Shown here: positions 31,507-39,931 of the stretch, in pieces
Position numbering within the stretch: position 1 is the first letter of the stretch
How the letters are laid out: the number at the start of each line of letters is the position of its first letter
From: Armatimonadota bacterium
GTDB taxonomy: Bacteria > Armatimonadota > Armatimonadia > Armatimonadales > Armatimonadaceae
DNA: 45,805 bases
Direction: 5' to 3'
Assembly: GCA_026392155.1 (NCBI GenBank)
Contig: JAPLCP010000071.1
Coordinates: 1-45,805, forward strand
Notes under the pieces: model-generated
What the model was told of the DNA's origin: nothing
The model's database searches: none
Seen by the model: the letters and a program-made list of their open reading frames with translations, nothing else
Position numbers and translations under genes: made by a program

Positions 31507-33339
31507 TCACGAAGACACGCCCAATGAAAATGCCGTCGTGAGAAACGCAAGGGTGTGTTCCATAAAACCAATCGCCTGATCGGTGTTGCCCACGCCGTGC
31601 CCGGCATCAAACCAGAGGACTTCGATGTCTTTGCCCAGCTCTCTGAGGTGGGCTTCGTAGGCCTCCATCTGTCGGCGGGGGCAGCGGGTGTCGTTGAGGC
31701 CCTGGATCACCAAAATCGGGGCGGTGATGTTTGCGGCATAAGTGTGGGGTGAGCTGCGCTCCCAGAGCTCGGGGTTGTCCGTGGGCGTGCCGCCAAAGCT
31801 GGCCTTCATGATGCCCTGGAGCAAGGGCGAGGAGTCTTCGTAGGTGAGCGGGTTGTTGGCAATCGCGACAATCGCCACCCCTGCCACCCACAAGTCCGGG
31901 CACTTTCCCAGGGCGAGCAATGTCAAGTAGCCGCCGTACGAGCCCCCCGTGATGGCGATGCGCTTCGGGTCGGCGATGTTCTCTCGGACAAGGAAGGCAT
32001 GCGCGGCGATAATGTCTTCCAGCTCCCAGTGGCCCACATCGCCCCAGATTTTCTGCAAAAACTCCCGCCCAAATGTCGTCGAGCCGCGGTAGTTGACGGA
32101 GAGATAGGCATAGCCATTTTCTAGGTAAGGCGCCCCCATGCCAAAGCTCTGGTTGGTGACCCCATGCGGCCCCCCGTGGACTTCAATGACCGTCGGGAAC
32201 GGCCCTGTGCCCTCGGGAGTCGCCAGCCAGCCCTGCACGGGCACGCCATCCGACGAAGGAAACGTGACCGAGCGAACCGTCGTGCCTTGTGGAGCCTCGC
32301 CGCCTGAGAGCAAGACTTTTGGCTCGCCTGTTGCCGAGAACGCCATGAGCTGGCGCGGCGTTTGGGAGCGGGAGAAAAGCACCGATGCCACGCCGTCGTT
32401 GCTAAGTGTCGCACCAAGCCCACCAAAGTACGTGATCGTGCCTGTGGGATGCTGCAAACGTGTCAGCTTCCCCGCTTCCCAGATTCCCAGCTCGTGCGCG
32501 GCATCAAGGCTCCGACAAAGCAAAATGCCCTTGGCGCTCGGCGACCAACACAACGGCACGACCTCACCGGGAAGCGTTTCCTCGGTGATAAGAAGCTCGG
32601 ACTCTGCCTGCGCCACATCCCAGAGCATGGGGCGCTTTACGCCAGACTCATCGGTGGTGCAGAGCAGGCGATAGTCACCAGGAATTGGGGAAAAGGCAGT
32701 CGTCTCCAAGCTCGTCGCCCCACCGCCCTTCCAGCGTGCCAGCTCGTCACCGCCCGAGTCAAGAGCCAGCAAGTCGTACTGCTGCTTGCCGGTGCGCTCG
32801 TTGGTGCAGACCACGCAGACCGCGCCATCGGCGGAGAGGACGGGGCCACGGAGTAGCGCCTTGCCTTCGTGCAGAATCTTAGGAGCGCCTAAACGGCCAT
32901 CGGCGGCGATATCAACACTGCACAAGTGGTAGCCATCGCTGTCCACAAAGATAAACGCGATGCGATTTCCTGAAGCGCTCAGTGAGACAATTGGCAGCGG
33001 AAACGGGGTCAGCGACGACGAATACGGCGCAAAATCTGGTGTCAGGCTCTCTAGCTCGCCCGTTCCATCGTAACGGAAACGAACGTAGTGGCCCTTCTCG
33101 TTGCCCTTGGTATCTTTGAAAAAATAAAACCACTCGCCATCGGGTGAGAGCAGGCCAAACCCACTGCCGACGCCCTCGGGCAGAAGCCGCCGCGTCTCGC
33201 CCGTCTGTGGGCTCCACGCAAGCGCCCCTCGCTGGCTGTGAAACGCCACGCCCCGCTCAGGCCGATTCGCCGCCACCTGCGGCCACACCACCGATCCCGT
33301 CCGCGCAATTTGTTTCCAAAGTTCTGTCTGCTCGTTCAT
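31507..33339 (-). CDS. S9 family prolyl oligopeptidase-like serine peptidase
   Basis: An N-terminal beta-propeller of about 360 residues (repeated LSPDGEWFYF and LSADGAVCVV strands) precedes an alpha/beta-hydrolase domain. The catalytic Ser lies in GGSYGGY near residue 465, the Asp in QGLNDTRCP and the His in DAGHGVG. These enzymes cleave short peptides, here probably in the cytoplasm because no leader is seen. The ATG at 33339 is chosen because TATCAT lies exactly seven bases upstream; an ATG at 33348 overlaps that box. Confidence 0.92.
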   Translation of the reverse strand: MNEQTELWKQIARTGSVVWPQVAANRPERGVAFHSQRGALAWSPQTGETRRLLPEGVGSGFGLLSPDGEWFYFFKDTKGNEKGHYVRFRYDGTGELESLTPDFAPYSSSLTPFPLPIVSLSASGNRIAFIFVDSDGYHLCSVDIAADGRLGAPKILHEGKALLRGPVLSADGAVCVVCTNERTGKQQYDLLALDSGGDELARWKGGGATSLETTAFSPIPGDYRLLCTTDESGVKRPMLWDVAQAESELLITEETLPGEVVPLCWSPSAKGILLCRSLDAAHELGIWEAGKLTRLQHPTGTITYFGGLGATLSNDGVASVLFSRSQTPRQLMAFSATGEPKVLLSGGEAPQGTTVRSVTFPSSDGVPVQGWLATPEGTGPFPTVIEVHGGPHGVTNQSFGMGAPYLENGYAYLSVNYRGSTTFGREFLQKIWGDVGHWELEDIIAAHAFLVRENIADPKRIAITGGSYGGYLTLLALGKCPDLWVAGVAIVAIANNPLTYEDSSPLLQGIMKASFGGTPTDNPELWERSSPHTYAANITAPILVIQGLNDTRCPRRQMEAYEAHLRELGKDIEVLWFDAGHGVGNTDQAIGFMEHTLAFLTTAFSLGVSS

Positions 33340-33352
33340 AGCATTCATGATA
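33337..33352 (-). promoter_or_regulatory. Leaderless promoter of the S9 peptidase gene
   Basis: TATCAT on the minus strand (33352-33347) is followed by seven bases and the ATG at 33339. It lies 10 bp from the left arm of the toxin-antitoxin operator. Confidence 0.55.
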
Positions 33353-33362
33353 CCTGGCTTAC

Positions 33363-33385
33363 AGATTAGCGTAGTTAGCTAATCT
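33363..33385 (+). promoter_or_regulatory. Probable operator of the Phd/VapC pair
   Basis: AGATTAGC (33363-33370) and GCTAATCT (33378-33385) form a perfect eight-base inverted repeat with a seven-base spacer. It ends five bases before the TATACT box (33390-33395), which is itself six bases before the antitoxin ATG. Self-repression by antitoxin binding is typical of such pairs. Confidence 0.65.
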
Positions 33386-33401
33386 TTGATATACTTAGTC
33401 C

Positions 33402-33638
33402 ATGACCGTCAACATGCACGAAGCCAAGACACATCTCTCTCGCCTTGTCGCCGCCGCTCTGGCCGGTGAGGAGGTTATTCTGGCACGAGGAGGCAAAGAG
33501 CTGGTTCGTCTCGTCGCACTGGAGAGTCCTACTCTTGTGCGCAAGGCAGGCTGTCATCCTATCGTGGAAGGGCCAGATTTTGTGGAGCGTAGCATGGCTC
33601 CGCTCACTGAGGAAGATCTTAAGGACTGGGGGCTATGA
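33402..33638 (+). CDS. Phd/YefM-type antitoxin
   Basis: The 78-residue protein has the N-terminal DNA-binding fold of the Phd/YefM family: VNMHEAKTHLSRLVAAALAGEEVILARGGKE in outline, followed by an unstructured C-terminal tail (PLTEEDLKDWGL) that in this family wraps the toxin. It overlaps the toxin gene by four bases (ATGA). Binding to the inverted repeat upstream is inferred. Confidence 0.9.
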   Translation: MTVNMHEAKTHLSRLVAAALAGEEVILARGGKELVRLVALESPTLVRKAGCHPIVEGPDFVERSMAPLTEEDLKDWGL

Positions 33639-34027
33639 GCGGCTATCTCCTCGACACACACACGCTTCTCTGGTTCGATGGTAGCCCTGCGCGGCTGACA
33701 AACTCTACCCGGGCACTTCTTGAGACGACAAACGAAATTGTTTATATCTCGGCAATGAGCCTATGGGAGATGGGAATCAAGTATCGGGCAGGAAAGTTTC
33801 CCGAAGCGGCAGATATGGTAGAACGCTGGTTTGAGCGCACCGCGCAGCTTCACCTTAAAGAGCTTGCCCTCACGAGCCTGCACGCTCGCGAGGCAGCGCT
33901 GCTGGAGTGGGAGCATAAAGACCCGTTTGACCGGGCGCTTGCCGCGCAGTCACGAGTCGAGCACCTCACGCTTGTCACCGCCGATCAGGCTTTCTCTACG
34001 CTCTCCTCCCTCAAAACTCTTTGGTGA
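33635..34027 (+). CDS. VapC-type PIN-domain toxin ribonuclease
   Basis: The 130-residue PIN domain has acidic metal-site residues in the usual places: Asp7 (LLDTHTLLW), Glu45 (SLWEMGIKY), Asp96/Asp99 (HKDPFDRALAAQ) and Asp117 (LVTADQAF). VapC toxins cut specific RNAs until bound by their antitoxin. It is translationally coupled to the antitoxin gene by ATGA. The set looks complete and likely active. Confidence 0.9.
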   Translation: MSGYLLDTHTLLWFDGSPARLTNSTRALLETTNEIVYISAMSLWEMGIKYRAGKFPEAADMVERWFERTAQLHLKELALTSLHAREAALLEWEHKDPFDRALAAQSRVEHLTLVTADQAFSTLSSLKTLW

Positions 34028-34033
34028 ATGCGG

Positions 34034-34047
34034 TACACTAGCCCATG
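34034..34047 (+). promoter_or_regulatory. Leaderless promoter of the gene at 34045
   Basis: GGTACACT, with TACACT at 34034-34039, is followed by five bases and the ATG at 34045. The box starts seven bases after the vapC stop. Confidence 0.55.
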
Positions 34048-34308
34048 CCTAAGTTTCGGATTACGTACCACACAGCGGGCGGTGGCTTTCGCCGCGAGCT
34101 GGAAGCCCCCGATGCCGCACAAGCGGAGGCGGCGGCCTGGGCGACACTCGCCGTAGACCCCATTCGCTACGAGAGTGAGCATACCTCGAACCCCAGTGAG
34201 AAAATCTCGTTTCTGATTCGTCCTGCCTATGTCGCCGCGATCTCCGTGGAGAACGAGCCCGTTAAAGAAACCGATGGGCGCAAAGCGGGTTTGCTAGGTA
34301 GTCGCTGA
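34045..34308 (+). CDS. Small protein of unknown function
   Basis: An 87-residue soluble protein, starting with a beta strand (PKFRITYHTAGGGFRREL) and an alanine-rich helix (APDAAQAEAAAWATLAV). No family is recognised. One base separates its stop from the esterase start, so the two genes are probably co-transcribed from the leaderless promoter at 34034. Confidence 0.65.
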   Translation: MPKFRITYHTAGGGFRRELEAPDAAQAEAAAWATLAVDPIRYESEHTSNPSEKISFLIRPAYVAAISVENEPVKETDGRKAGLLGSR

Positions 34309-34309
34309 G

Positions 34310-35098
34310 ATGGCCCAGGAGCTCCCGGAGCGCCACACGCGAACGGGTCTCTTTCGCATCCACACCGACGTCGCCTCGCAGCACCTCAAGCCGCGTCGCA
34401 AGGTCTTGGTTTACCTACCACCGGGCTACTACGACAGCCCCGAGCGGCGCTACCCGGTGCTCTACCTCCACGATGGCCAGAACCTCTTTGATGGCAACAC
34501 CTCGTTTATCCACGGCCAGGAGTGGCGGGTGGACGAGACGGCGGAGCGGCTGATCCGGGCAGGTAAGATCGAGCCGCTGATTATCGTCGGGATCTACAAC
34601 ACGGGCGCAGATCGCCTGCCAGAGTACACCCCGACGCGGGATAAGCGTGGCCGTGGCGGCAGTGGCGAGCTCTACAGCAAGTTCCTGACTGATGAGCTAA
34701 AGCCGTTTATGGATCGCACCTACCGCACCCGCACGGATGCCGCCAATACGGCTCTCGGCGGCTCGTCGCTGGGGGGCCTTATCTCGCTCTGGGTCGGCCT
34801 CAAGCGCTCCGATGTCTTTGGGAAGCTCGCCCTTCTCTCGCCGTCAGTATGGTGGGATGAGAAGGCGATTCTCAAAGCCATTGCCAAGAAACTGCCCCTC
34901 AAGCTCTGGGTAGACATTGGCACCTCCGAGGGGGATAGCGCCCTCCCCGATGCCCGTCTTCTGCGCGATGCACTCAAGGAAAGAGGCTGGAAAGAGGGCA
35001 CTGACCTCGCCTACCACGAGTTCGAGGGAGCCGGACACAACGAGGCATCGTGGGCAGCCCGCTTCGACCAGGTTCTGCTCTTTCTGTTTCCCCGATAG
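34310..35098 (+). CDS. Esterase of the IroE/Fes (esterase D-like) family
   Basis: A 262-residue alpha/beta hydrolase. The nucleophile Ser153 is in GGSSLGGLISL, a likely acid residue lies in VDIGTSEGD, and the catalytic His is in EGAGHNEASW. YPVLYLHDGQNLF is the usual early motif. Relatives hydrolyse siderophore esters or acetylated sugars; substrate here is unknown. No signal peptide is present, so the enzyme is probably cytoplasmic. Confidence 0.85.
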   Translation: MAQELPERHTRTGLFRIHTDVASQHLKPRRKVLVYLPPGYYDSPERRYPVLYLHDGQNLFDGNTSFIHGQEWRVDETAERLIRAGKIEPLIIVGIYNTGADRLPEYTPTRDKRGRGGSGELYSKFLTDELKPFMDRTYRTRTDAANTALGGSSLGGLISLWVGLKRSDVFGKLALLSPSVWWDEKAILKAIAKKLPLKLWVDIGTSEGDSALPDARLLRDALKERGWKEGTDLAYHEFEGAGHNEASWAARFDQVLLFLFPR

Positions 35099-35100
35099 AG

Positions 35101-35207
35101 CCATCTCCCCCTACCCCCTCTTCCCCTGTTTGCTCCTTCGTCGCAGGAAGAGGGGCACCAAAAAGCCTCTCTTCCCGGTGAGGAACGAGCCATCAGGGGA
35201 AGAGAGG
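35101..35207. terminator. Double palindromic repeat between convergent genes
   Basis: CCCCTCTTCC (35115-35124) pairs with GGAAGAGGGG (35146-35155). CCTCTCTTCCC (35166-35176) pairs with GGGAAGAGAGG (35197-35207). The element fills the gap between convergent stops at 35098 and 35217, so a two-way terminator role is likely. It belongs to the same repeat family as 3296 and 30758. Confidence 0.65.
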
Positions 35208-35216
35208 TGGCGAGCC

Positions 35217-36086
35217 CTAGCGAGCCGGAGAGATGGCGCTCTTCTTGGCCTGCCGCGCTTTGTAGATCTCGATGAGGTTTGCCGCAGGCCCCATGAGAGT
35301 CAGGGCAAAGTAGGGCGCGTGGCTGGCGATATGCACGTTCCAGTTCTTGCCATACTGCCGCAGCAAAAACTCCATCGCCGCCACGAGAAACGCGACCAGC
35401 ATCTGGCCCTTCTTGGAGTGCACCGTGGTCTTAGGGTCGGTGATCATGAAGAAGATAAAGAGCTGGTACATCGGGCCGGTGATCGGGGCGATCTCGAACT
35501 TAAAGGCATTGGCCAGTGTCATGTCGTGGTTGAGCAGGGCTCGGAGCAGCGCGAAGCCAAAGAAGCAGAGAATGTATGTGGCGCAGATATGGAAGCGCTT
35601 GAGCCGGTAGATGATCACCGAGCCCAGAATCCAGACCACGATTCCCGCCCAGACATGGTTGCCAAACTGGAACGAGAGGGTGTACATGGACTGCGGTGCG
35701 AGGAGCAACAAGAGCACGATTGCGAGGTTCGACGGGTTCCAGAGATGGCGGCCATCGACACGGATCACGTACTTGCTAATCACCGAGAGCGCCGGGGCCA
35801 CGATAAAGGGCCACCACTCGGCGGAGCGCACCAGGATGCCACAGGAGATCCCGGAGACATAGGCACTTGCCAGGTGCGGCATTTTCTTGGTCGTGATGTA
35901 GCCAAAGATAGCCTCGGTGAGGATGCTCACGATAATGCAGACGGCGGTTTTTTGCCAGTCGGCGAGCATTCCGGTGGTGAAGTGCCCCACGAGCAAGATG
36001 CAGCTAATTAAAATCGGGGCGACGTACTTGCTGTCTATTTGAAAGCTGCGCTTCGCGGGTGCGTTTGCAGTAAGAGCAGGTGTCAT
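35217..36086 (-). CDS. RnfD/NqrB-like membrane protein
   Basis: The 289-residue protein has eight or nine membrane segments and motifs of the NqrB/RnfD/RnfE family (RVDGRHLWNPSNLAIVLLLLL and MITDPKTTVHSKKGQ). In classical Rnf and Nqr complexes this subunit carries covalent FMN, but no other complex subunits are encoded here. It follows the CRTAC1 gene by three bases. Stand-alone RnfD-like genes next to CRTAC1 genes are a pattern I recall from Planctomycetes and Acidobacteria, so a joint function is possible. Confidence 0.8.
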   Translation of the reverse strand: MTPALTANAPAKRSFQIDSKYVAPILISCILLVGHFTTGMLADWQKTAVCIIVSILTEAIFGYITTKKMPHLASAYVSGISCGILVRSAEWWPFIVAPALSVISKYVIRVDGRHLWNPSNLAIVLLLLLAPQSMYTLSFQFGNHVWAGIVVWILGSVIIYRLKRFHICATYILCFFGFALLRALLNHDMTLANAFKFEIAPITGPMYQLFIFFMITDPKTTVHSKKGQMLVAFLVAAMEFLLRQYGKNWNVHIASHAPYFALTLMGPAANLIEIYKARQAKKSAISPAR

Positions 36087-36089
36087 TTT

Positions 36090-37901
36090 CTAGGTATTGC
36101 CTTCTTTAACAATAAGAATCTCATCGGCTTTCGGCGCCGTGATGGTCTGTATTTTACCGCCTGGCCAGCGGATTTCCACTTTCTCCACTGCGGATTCCGT
36201 GCCAAGGCCAAAGTGAACGCGCGAGTCGTTCTGGGAGCAGAAGCCAACACCACCGGTGACCACTTGACGCTGCTTCATGCCCTTCCAGTAGCACGTAACA
36301 CTCGCCCCGATCCCGGCGTTCCCATTTTCCAGTTTGACTTTCAGCCAGTGGTGCTTCGGATCGGCCTGGGTCTTGTAGATCAGCAAGGGGCCACGCTGGT
36401 TGGCCACTAAGATATCCAGCGTCCCGTTGTTGTCAATATCGGCGAGCGCCACGGCGCGGCCATCGTAGAGATCGGTTGCCCCCACGGCTTGAGCCACTTC
36501 GTTGAAGCGCCCCGCGCCGTCGTTGAGCCAGACGCGTTTCTGCTGGTAGCCCGAGAGGCTACGGCCCTTGAGCGGTGGCCAGTTCGCCACATCATCAATA
36601 ATCACCGCGCCGCCACCGGTGAGCGTGGCGTAGTCGTACCAGTAGGTCTGATTTTTATCGGCGGAGATGTAGCCATTGGTGAGATAGATATCCTGGAAGC
36701 CGTCGTTGTTGAGGTCGCCAAACTGCGCCCCAAAGCTCCAGCCGCCCTTCTCCACCCCCACGGCGTCGGCGAGGTTCTCGTACTCCAGCACGCCCTTCGG
36801 GGCATCCTCTTTGGGCACCCAGAGGTTGTTGCCCTGCATCACCTGACCGTCTTCCCAGATATTGGAGATATAGACTGAGAGCCGACCGTCGTTGTAGATA
36901 TCGCCAAAGGCCGCGTTCATCCCGCTCTTGGCCTGCTTGGCAACTCCGGCAGCCTTCCCCACTTCGGTGAACTTCTTTCCGCCGTCGTTGAGCCAGAGCT
37001 CGGGGACGCCGTAGTCCGACGCGAGGAAGAGATCGGGAAAGCCGGTGCCACGCAGGTCAGCCGCAATCGCCGCTAGGAGCCAAGACTTATTGGTCATGCC
37101 CATCTCTTGCGTCACGTCTTTAAACGCAAAGCCGCCCTCGTTGTGGAGCAAGTGCTTGGCCGCGCCGTTATGGGCGAAGTTAAGCGCATCGGGCATGATC
37201 TTGGTGGTCTTGAGGTGCCACATGTCATGCTGCTCGTCGAAGTAGCCACAGAGCAGGATATCGAGCTTGCCGTCTTGGTCGTAGTCAAAGAGCGTCGCGG
37301 CATTGGCGTTCATCCACTTGGGAAGATTGGCTTTCTCCGTTACATCTGTGAAGCCCTTGCCCGCGTTGTTCTGGAAAAGCCGCGCCTGGCCCCACTTGTA
37401 GACCAGCAGATCCGGGTAGCCATCGCCTTCGAAGTCGCCCCAGAGCGCCCCTTGGCTCGTGCCGGTGCCATCTTTGTTGAGATCCGCCACGCCTAGCTTC
37501 TCCGCGACTTCCTCGAACGTGCCGTCGCCCTTGTTGTGGTAGAGCGCGTTCTTGCTGTTCTCGCCAGAGTTGGTGACGTAAAAATCCACCCAGCCGTCTT
37601 TATCAAAGTCACAGACCGCGATCCCCGCGCCCATATCCGCGATGCGCGGTAGAATCGGCTCCAGCTTCGGGTCGAGCTTTGGCGCGGTGTGCGTAAAGTC
37701 CACCCCCAGCGCCTTCGCACTCTCCGTGAGCGTCACGCCATACCGAGAAAGCGCATCCGGCTGCGCAGTCTTGATGAAGCCATCCCCCGCCGACGGTGGC
37801 ACGGTGACATTTTTCTTATTGAGCCACCACGTCGCTCCTAAAATCCCCATAAAAGCAAGGAGCGCCACTACCTTCGGCACCCCGGCATTGTTCGTTGCCA
37901 T
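36090..37901 (-). CDS. CRTAC1 family FG-GAP repeat protein with ASPIC/UnbV domain
   Basis: An N-terminal membrane anchor or signal segment (VVALLAFMGILGATWWL) is followed by a beta-propeller of FG-GAP/VCBS repeats with calcium-binding loops (DFDKDGWVDFYVTN, DYDQDGKLDILLCG, DLNNDGFQDIYLTN, DIDNNGTLDILVAN). The last 70 residues form the ASPIC/UnbV domain (VEIRWPGGKIQTI). An extracytoplasmic, ligand-binding protein is expected; its specific partner is unknown, though the co-transcribed RnfD-like membrane protein is a candidate. A TACAAT box lies six bases before the ATG. Confidence 0.9.
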   Translation of the reverse strand: MATNNAGVPKVVALLAFMGILGATWWLNKKNVTVPPSAGDGFIKTAQPDALSRYGVTLTESAKALGVDFTHTAPKLDPKLEPILPRIADMGAGIAVCDFDKDGWVDFYVTNSGENSKNALYHNKGDGTFEEVAEKLGVADLNKDGTGTSQGALWGDFEGDGYPDLLVYKWGQARLFQNNAGKGFTDVTEKANLPKWMNANAATLFDYDQDGKLDILLCGYFDEQHDMWHLKTTKIMPDALNFAHNGAAKHLLHNEGGFAFKDVTQEMGMTNKSWLLAAIAADLRGTGFPDLFLASDYGVPELWLNDGGKKFTEVGKAAGVAKQAKSGMNAAFGDIYNDGRLSVYISNIWEDGQVMQGNNLWVPKEDAPKGVLEYENLADAVGVEKGGWSFGAQFGDLNNDGFQDIYLTNGYISADKNQTYWYDYATLTGGGAVIIDDVANWPPLKGRSLSGYQQKRVWLNDGAGRFNEVAQAVGATDLYDGRAVALADIDNNGTLDILVANQRGPLLIYKTQADPKHHWLKVKLENGNAGIGASVTCYWKGMKQRQVVTGGVGFCSQNDSRVHFGLGTESAVEKVEIRWPGGKIQTITAPKADEILIVKEGNT

Positions 37902-37913
37902 GACAATATTGTA
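37899..37913 (-). promoter_or_regulatory. Leaderless promoter of the CRTAC1 gene
   Basis: GGTACAAT on the minus strand, with TACAAT at 37913-37908, is followed by six bases and the ATG at 37901. Confidence 0.6.
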
Positions 37914-37919
37914 CCGTCC

Positions 37920-38279
37920 CTAAGGGAGCCAACTATAGCGCGATGACCAACGCGAAATGACCATCACTTCCTCATATCCTTGCGGCATCGCAGAGTTTTG
38001 ATGAATATAGGTCGCCGTCCCTTTCCTACGACAAACCACTCCTACAGATCCTTTCACCCAATCGGGCAGCGAATCACGACGTCCATAAAACGCCTTCCCT
38101 TGAGCATATGCCTGATTCATACAGACTTCCGCATCAGGAACACGGTAATCCGAGCAGTCAATCGCCCCAGGCCCCGCTAGCGCCTTCATGCGACGCTCCA
38201 GGCGATCTGGCAATAAACGCCACCCTACCCCGATTAAAAGAGCAAAGATAAACAAGGCCATAAGAACACGACGATGCAT
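37920..38279 (-). CDS. Small membrane-anchored protein of unknown function
   Basis: The 119-residue protein has an N-terminal hydrophobic segment (VLMALFIFALLIGVGW) and then a domain with three Cys residues (CSDYRVPDAEVC and VVCRRKG), which could form disulfides outside the membrane. I do not recognise a family. The start ATG lies five bases after a TAGAAT box, and the gene is divergent from the unknown gene at 38348. Confidence 0.65.
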   Translation of the reverse strand: MHRRVLMALFIFALLIGVGWRLLPDRLERRMKALAGPGAIDCSDYRVPDAEVCMNQAYAQGKAFYGRRDSLPDWVKGSVGVVCRRKGTATYIHQNSAMPQGYEEVMVISRWSSRYSWLP

Positions 38280-38290
38280 AGCCCATTCTA
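38277..38290 (-). promoter_or_regulatory. Leaderless promoter of the gene at 38279
   Basis: GGTAGAAT on the minus strand, with TAGAAT at 38290-38285, is followed by five bases and the ATG at 38279. Confidence 0.55.
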
Positions 38291-38334
38291 CCTAGCAACG
38301 GTCGGAATGCTCACTTTCAGTGGGCTGTCTCGTG

Positions 38335-38350
38335 TACAATCGGGGCAATG
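38335..38350 (+). promoter_or_regulatory. Leaderless promoter of the gene at 38348
   Basis: TACAAT at 38335-38340 is followed by seven bases and the ATG at 38348. Confidence 0.6.
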
Positions 38351-39931
38351 AAAAAAACGACGAAGACGCAAGGGCTGGTGAGCGGGCAGAATGAGTATCT
38401 GGCGGGCTACCTGATCTTGCCTATTGATAAAGTCGAGCCCAGCTACAACGCGGGCTTTTCGATGTATATCGCCGCGTGGCCGCTGCTTGCGAACTATCCA
38501 GGGCACCAATTCCAGACAGGACTTCCTAGCACGTGGATGTTTGCGCAGTGGGATGGCACCAAACCTAAAGATCTATACTCCGATGTGGAGGGCGGCCTTG
38601 GCTGGTGGAGAGACACGCGCTTTCCCACGCCAACGCCTAAGTTCATCATGGGGGGGGTTGCGCCGAATTTCTCCGAGATCGCCAATGGCCCCGCGCACGG
38701 CTGGGGCACGTGGGAGGAGCCGCGTGGGCTCTACGGCGTGGCGCAGCTCAGTCCGTGGCTCTTATTTCCCATCGACGGCATTAACCTGAAGCAAGGCACC
38801 TGCGGCGAGCTCTTTGGCTACGGCTACTTCTCGCTGCCCTTCACCGATCCCAAGCCCACGACCAACGGAAAGCCGGTGCCGACGGGCAACCAGTGCTGGA
38901 CGCTGTTCTTCAACTCGGGCAACTTCAAGGGGCCGGTGGCGTTCTTCCTGCCGTACTTCTGGTCGCACTCCACCGAGAAAGATCCGAAGCTGGCGGGCTT
39001 GCTGCTAGACACACGCCCCGTAGACCCGAACCGTAGCGTGCAGATGGAGACACAGTACATTCCCTGCCGCATGGCGACCGACGCCAAGGGCAGCTCCTAT
39101 GCACGCATCGCCCCGACGTCGTTTCCCCGGAGCGCGGAGGGCCGCTCTGTGCTGGTGCACCAGGACACGGTCTACAATAGATCGGCTCTTCAAGACTCCG
39201 TGACGGCGTGGTTTTCTGGAGGTGCCCCCAGCAGTGGCAAGGTCAGCCCACAGGGTGGTTTTGTGCGTACGTTTGGCAGCGGAGGCCGTGCCACCTGGCA
39301 GATTCACTCCCGAAAAGACGACAAGACGGAGAAGAAGGTCAATATCGCCTGGAACGCCTTCGCGACTCCGAAGCTCGCGGATGAGCACTCCTACGGCTAC
39401 CAGTGGAGCGCGGAGCTGACCAAGAGCTCGCGTAAGCTGATCACCCTCCCCGAGTACTTTATGCTGGAGAACGGCGAGGACGAGAAAAAAGCACGCTGGG
39501 TGCCGATTGCCGCCGACAAAGTCCCGGTGGAGACGGGCCTGCACAAGCTGACCTGGGAGACTCCCAAAGAGAGCCCTGAGCCGCCCTACGACACGCCCGA
39601 AGCCCCGAAAAGCACCTGGAAGAAGCCAGGACCCGCTGCGGGGCCCTTCAAGGCGTTTCTGGGCGACGGCAGCGTCGTGACCTACTACTGGTACCGCTTC
39701 GCCGACCAGCCCGCGCTTCTCAACGCCGATTTAACCGATGCCGAGCGGGAGAAGATGCAAGTCAAAGTCGAGAAGCTGCACCGTAGCTGGACCAAGAACC
39801 GCGAGTACCTCCCGCCTCCCAAGACCGGCACGCTCGCCGATCTCGACCCCGCGCAGCTCGTCAAGCCGCCTAAGGGTCTCGAGATCGGCTATGTCCCCAT
39901 CGCTACCCGGCAAGAGCTAGCCAAGCGCTAA
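38348..39931 (+). CDS. Large protein of unknown function
   Basis: The 527-residue protein has no signal peptide or membrane segment. It is rich in Trp, Tyr, Gly and Pro and has the look of a beta-sandwich or propeller protein (WPLLANYPGHQF, GWGTWEEPRGLYGVAQL, GPVAFFLPYFWS). The middle half contains GGFVRTFGSGGRATWQIHS. The C-terminal 70 residues are helical and charged. I do not recognise any domain. Codon use matches the core genome. Its stop overlaps the end of the HAD remnant on the other strand by 15 bases. Confidence 0.75.
   Translation: MKKTTKTQGLVSGQNEYLAGYLILPIDKVEPSYNAGFSMYIAAWPLLANYPGHQFQTGLPSTWMFAQWDGTKPKDLYSDVEGGLGWWRDTRFPTPTPKFIMGGVAPNFSEIANGPAHGWGTWEEPRGLYGVAQLSPWLLFPIDGINLKQGTCGELFGYGYFSLPFTDPKPTTNGKPVPTGNQCWTLFFNSGNFKGPVAFFLPYFWSHSTEKDPKLAGLLLDTRPVDPNRSVQMETQYIPCRMATDAKGSSYARIAPTSFPRSAEGRSVLVHQDTVYNRSALQDSVTAWFSGGAPSSGKVSPQGGFVRTFGSGGRATWQIHSRKDDKTEKKVNIAWNAFATPKLADEHSYGYQWSAELTKSSRKLITLPEYFMLENGEDEKKARWVPIAADKVPVETGLHKLTWETPKESPEPPYDTPEAPKSTWKKPGPAAGPFKAFLGDGSVVTYYWYRFADQPALLNADLTDAEREKMQVKVEKLHRSWTKNREYLPPPKTGTLADLDPAQLVKPPKGLEIGYVPIATRQELAKR

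Noticed and set aside
34917-36011. Plus-strand frame of 364 codons across the esterase end and RnfD-like gene.
   Set aside because: It is the shadow of the RnfD-like gene, spans the palindromic terminator, and is a mix of Arg/His-rich sequence without domains.
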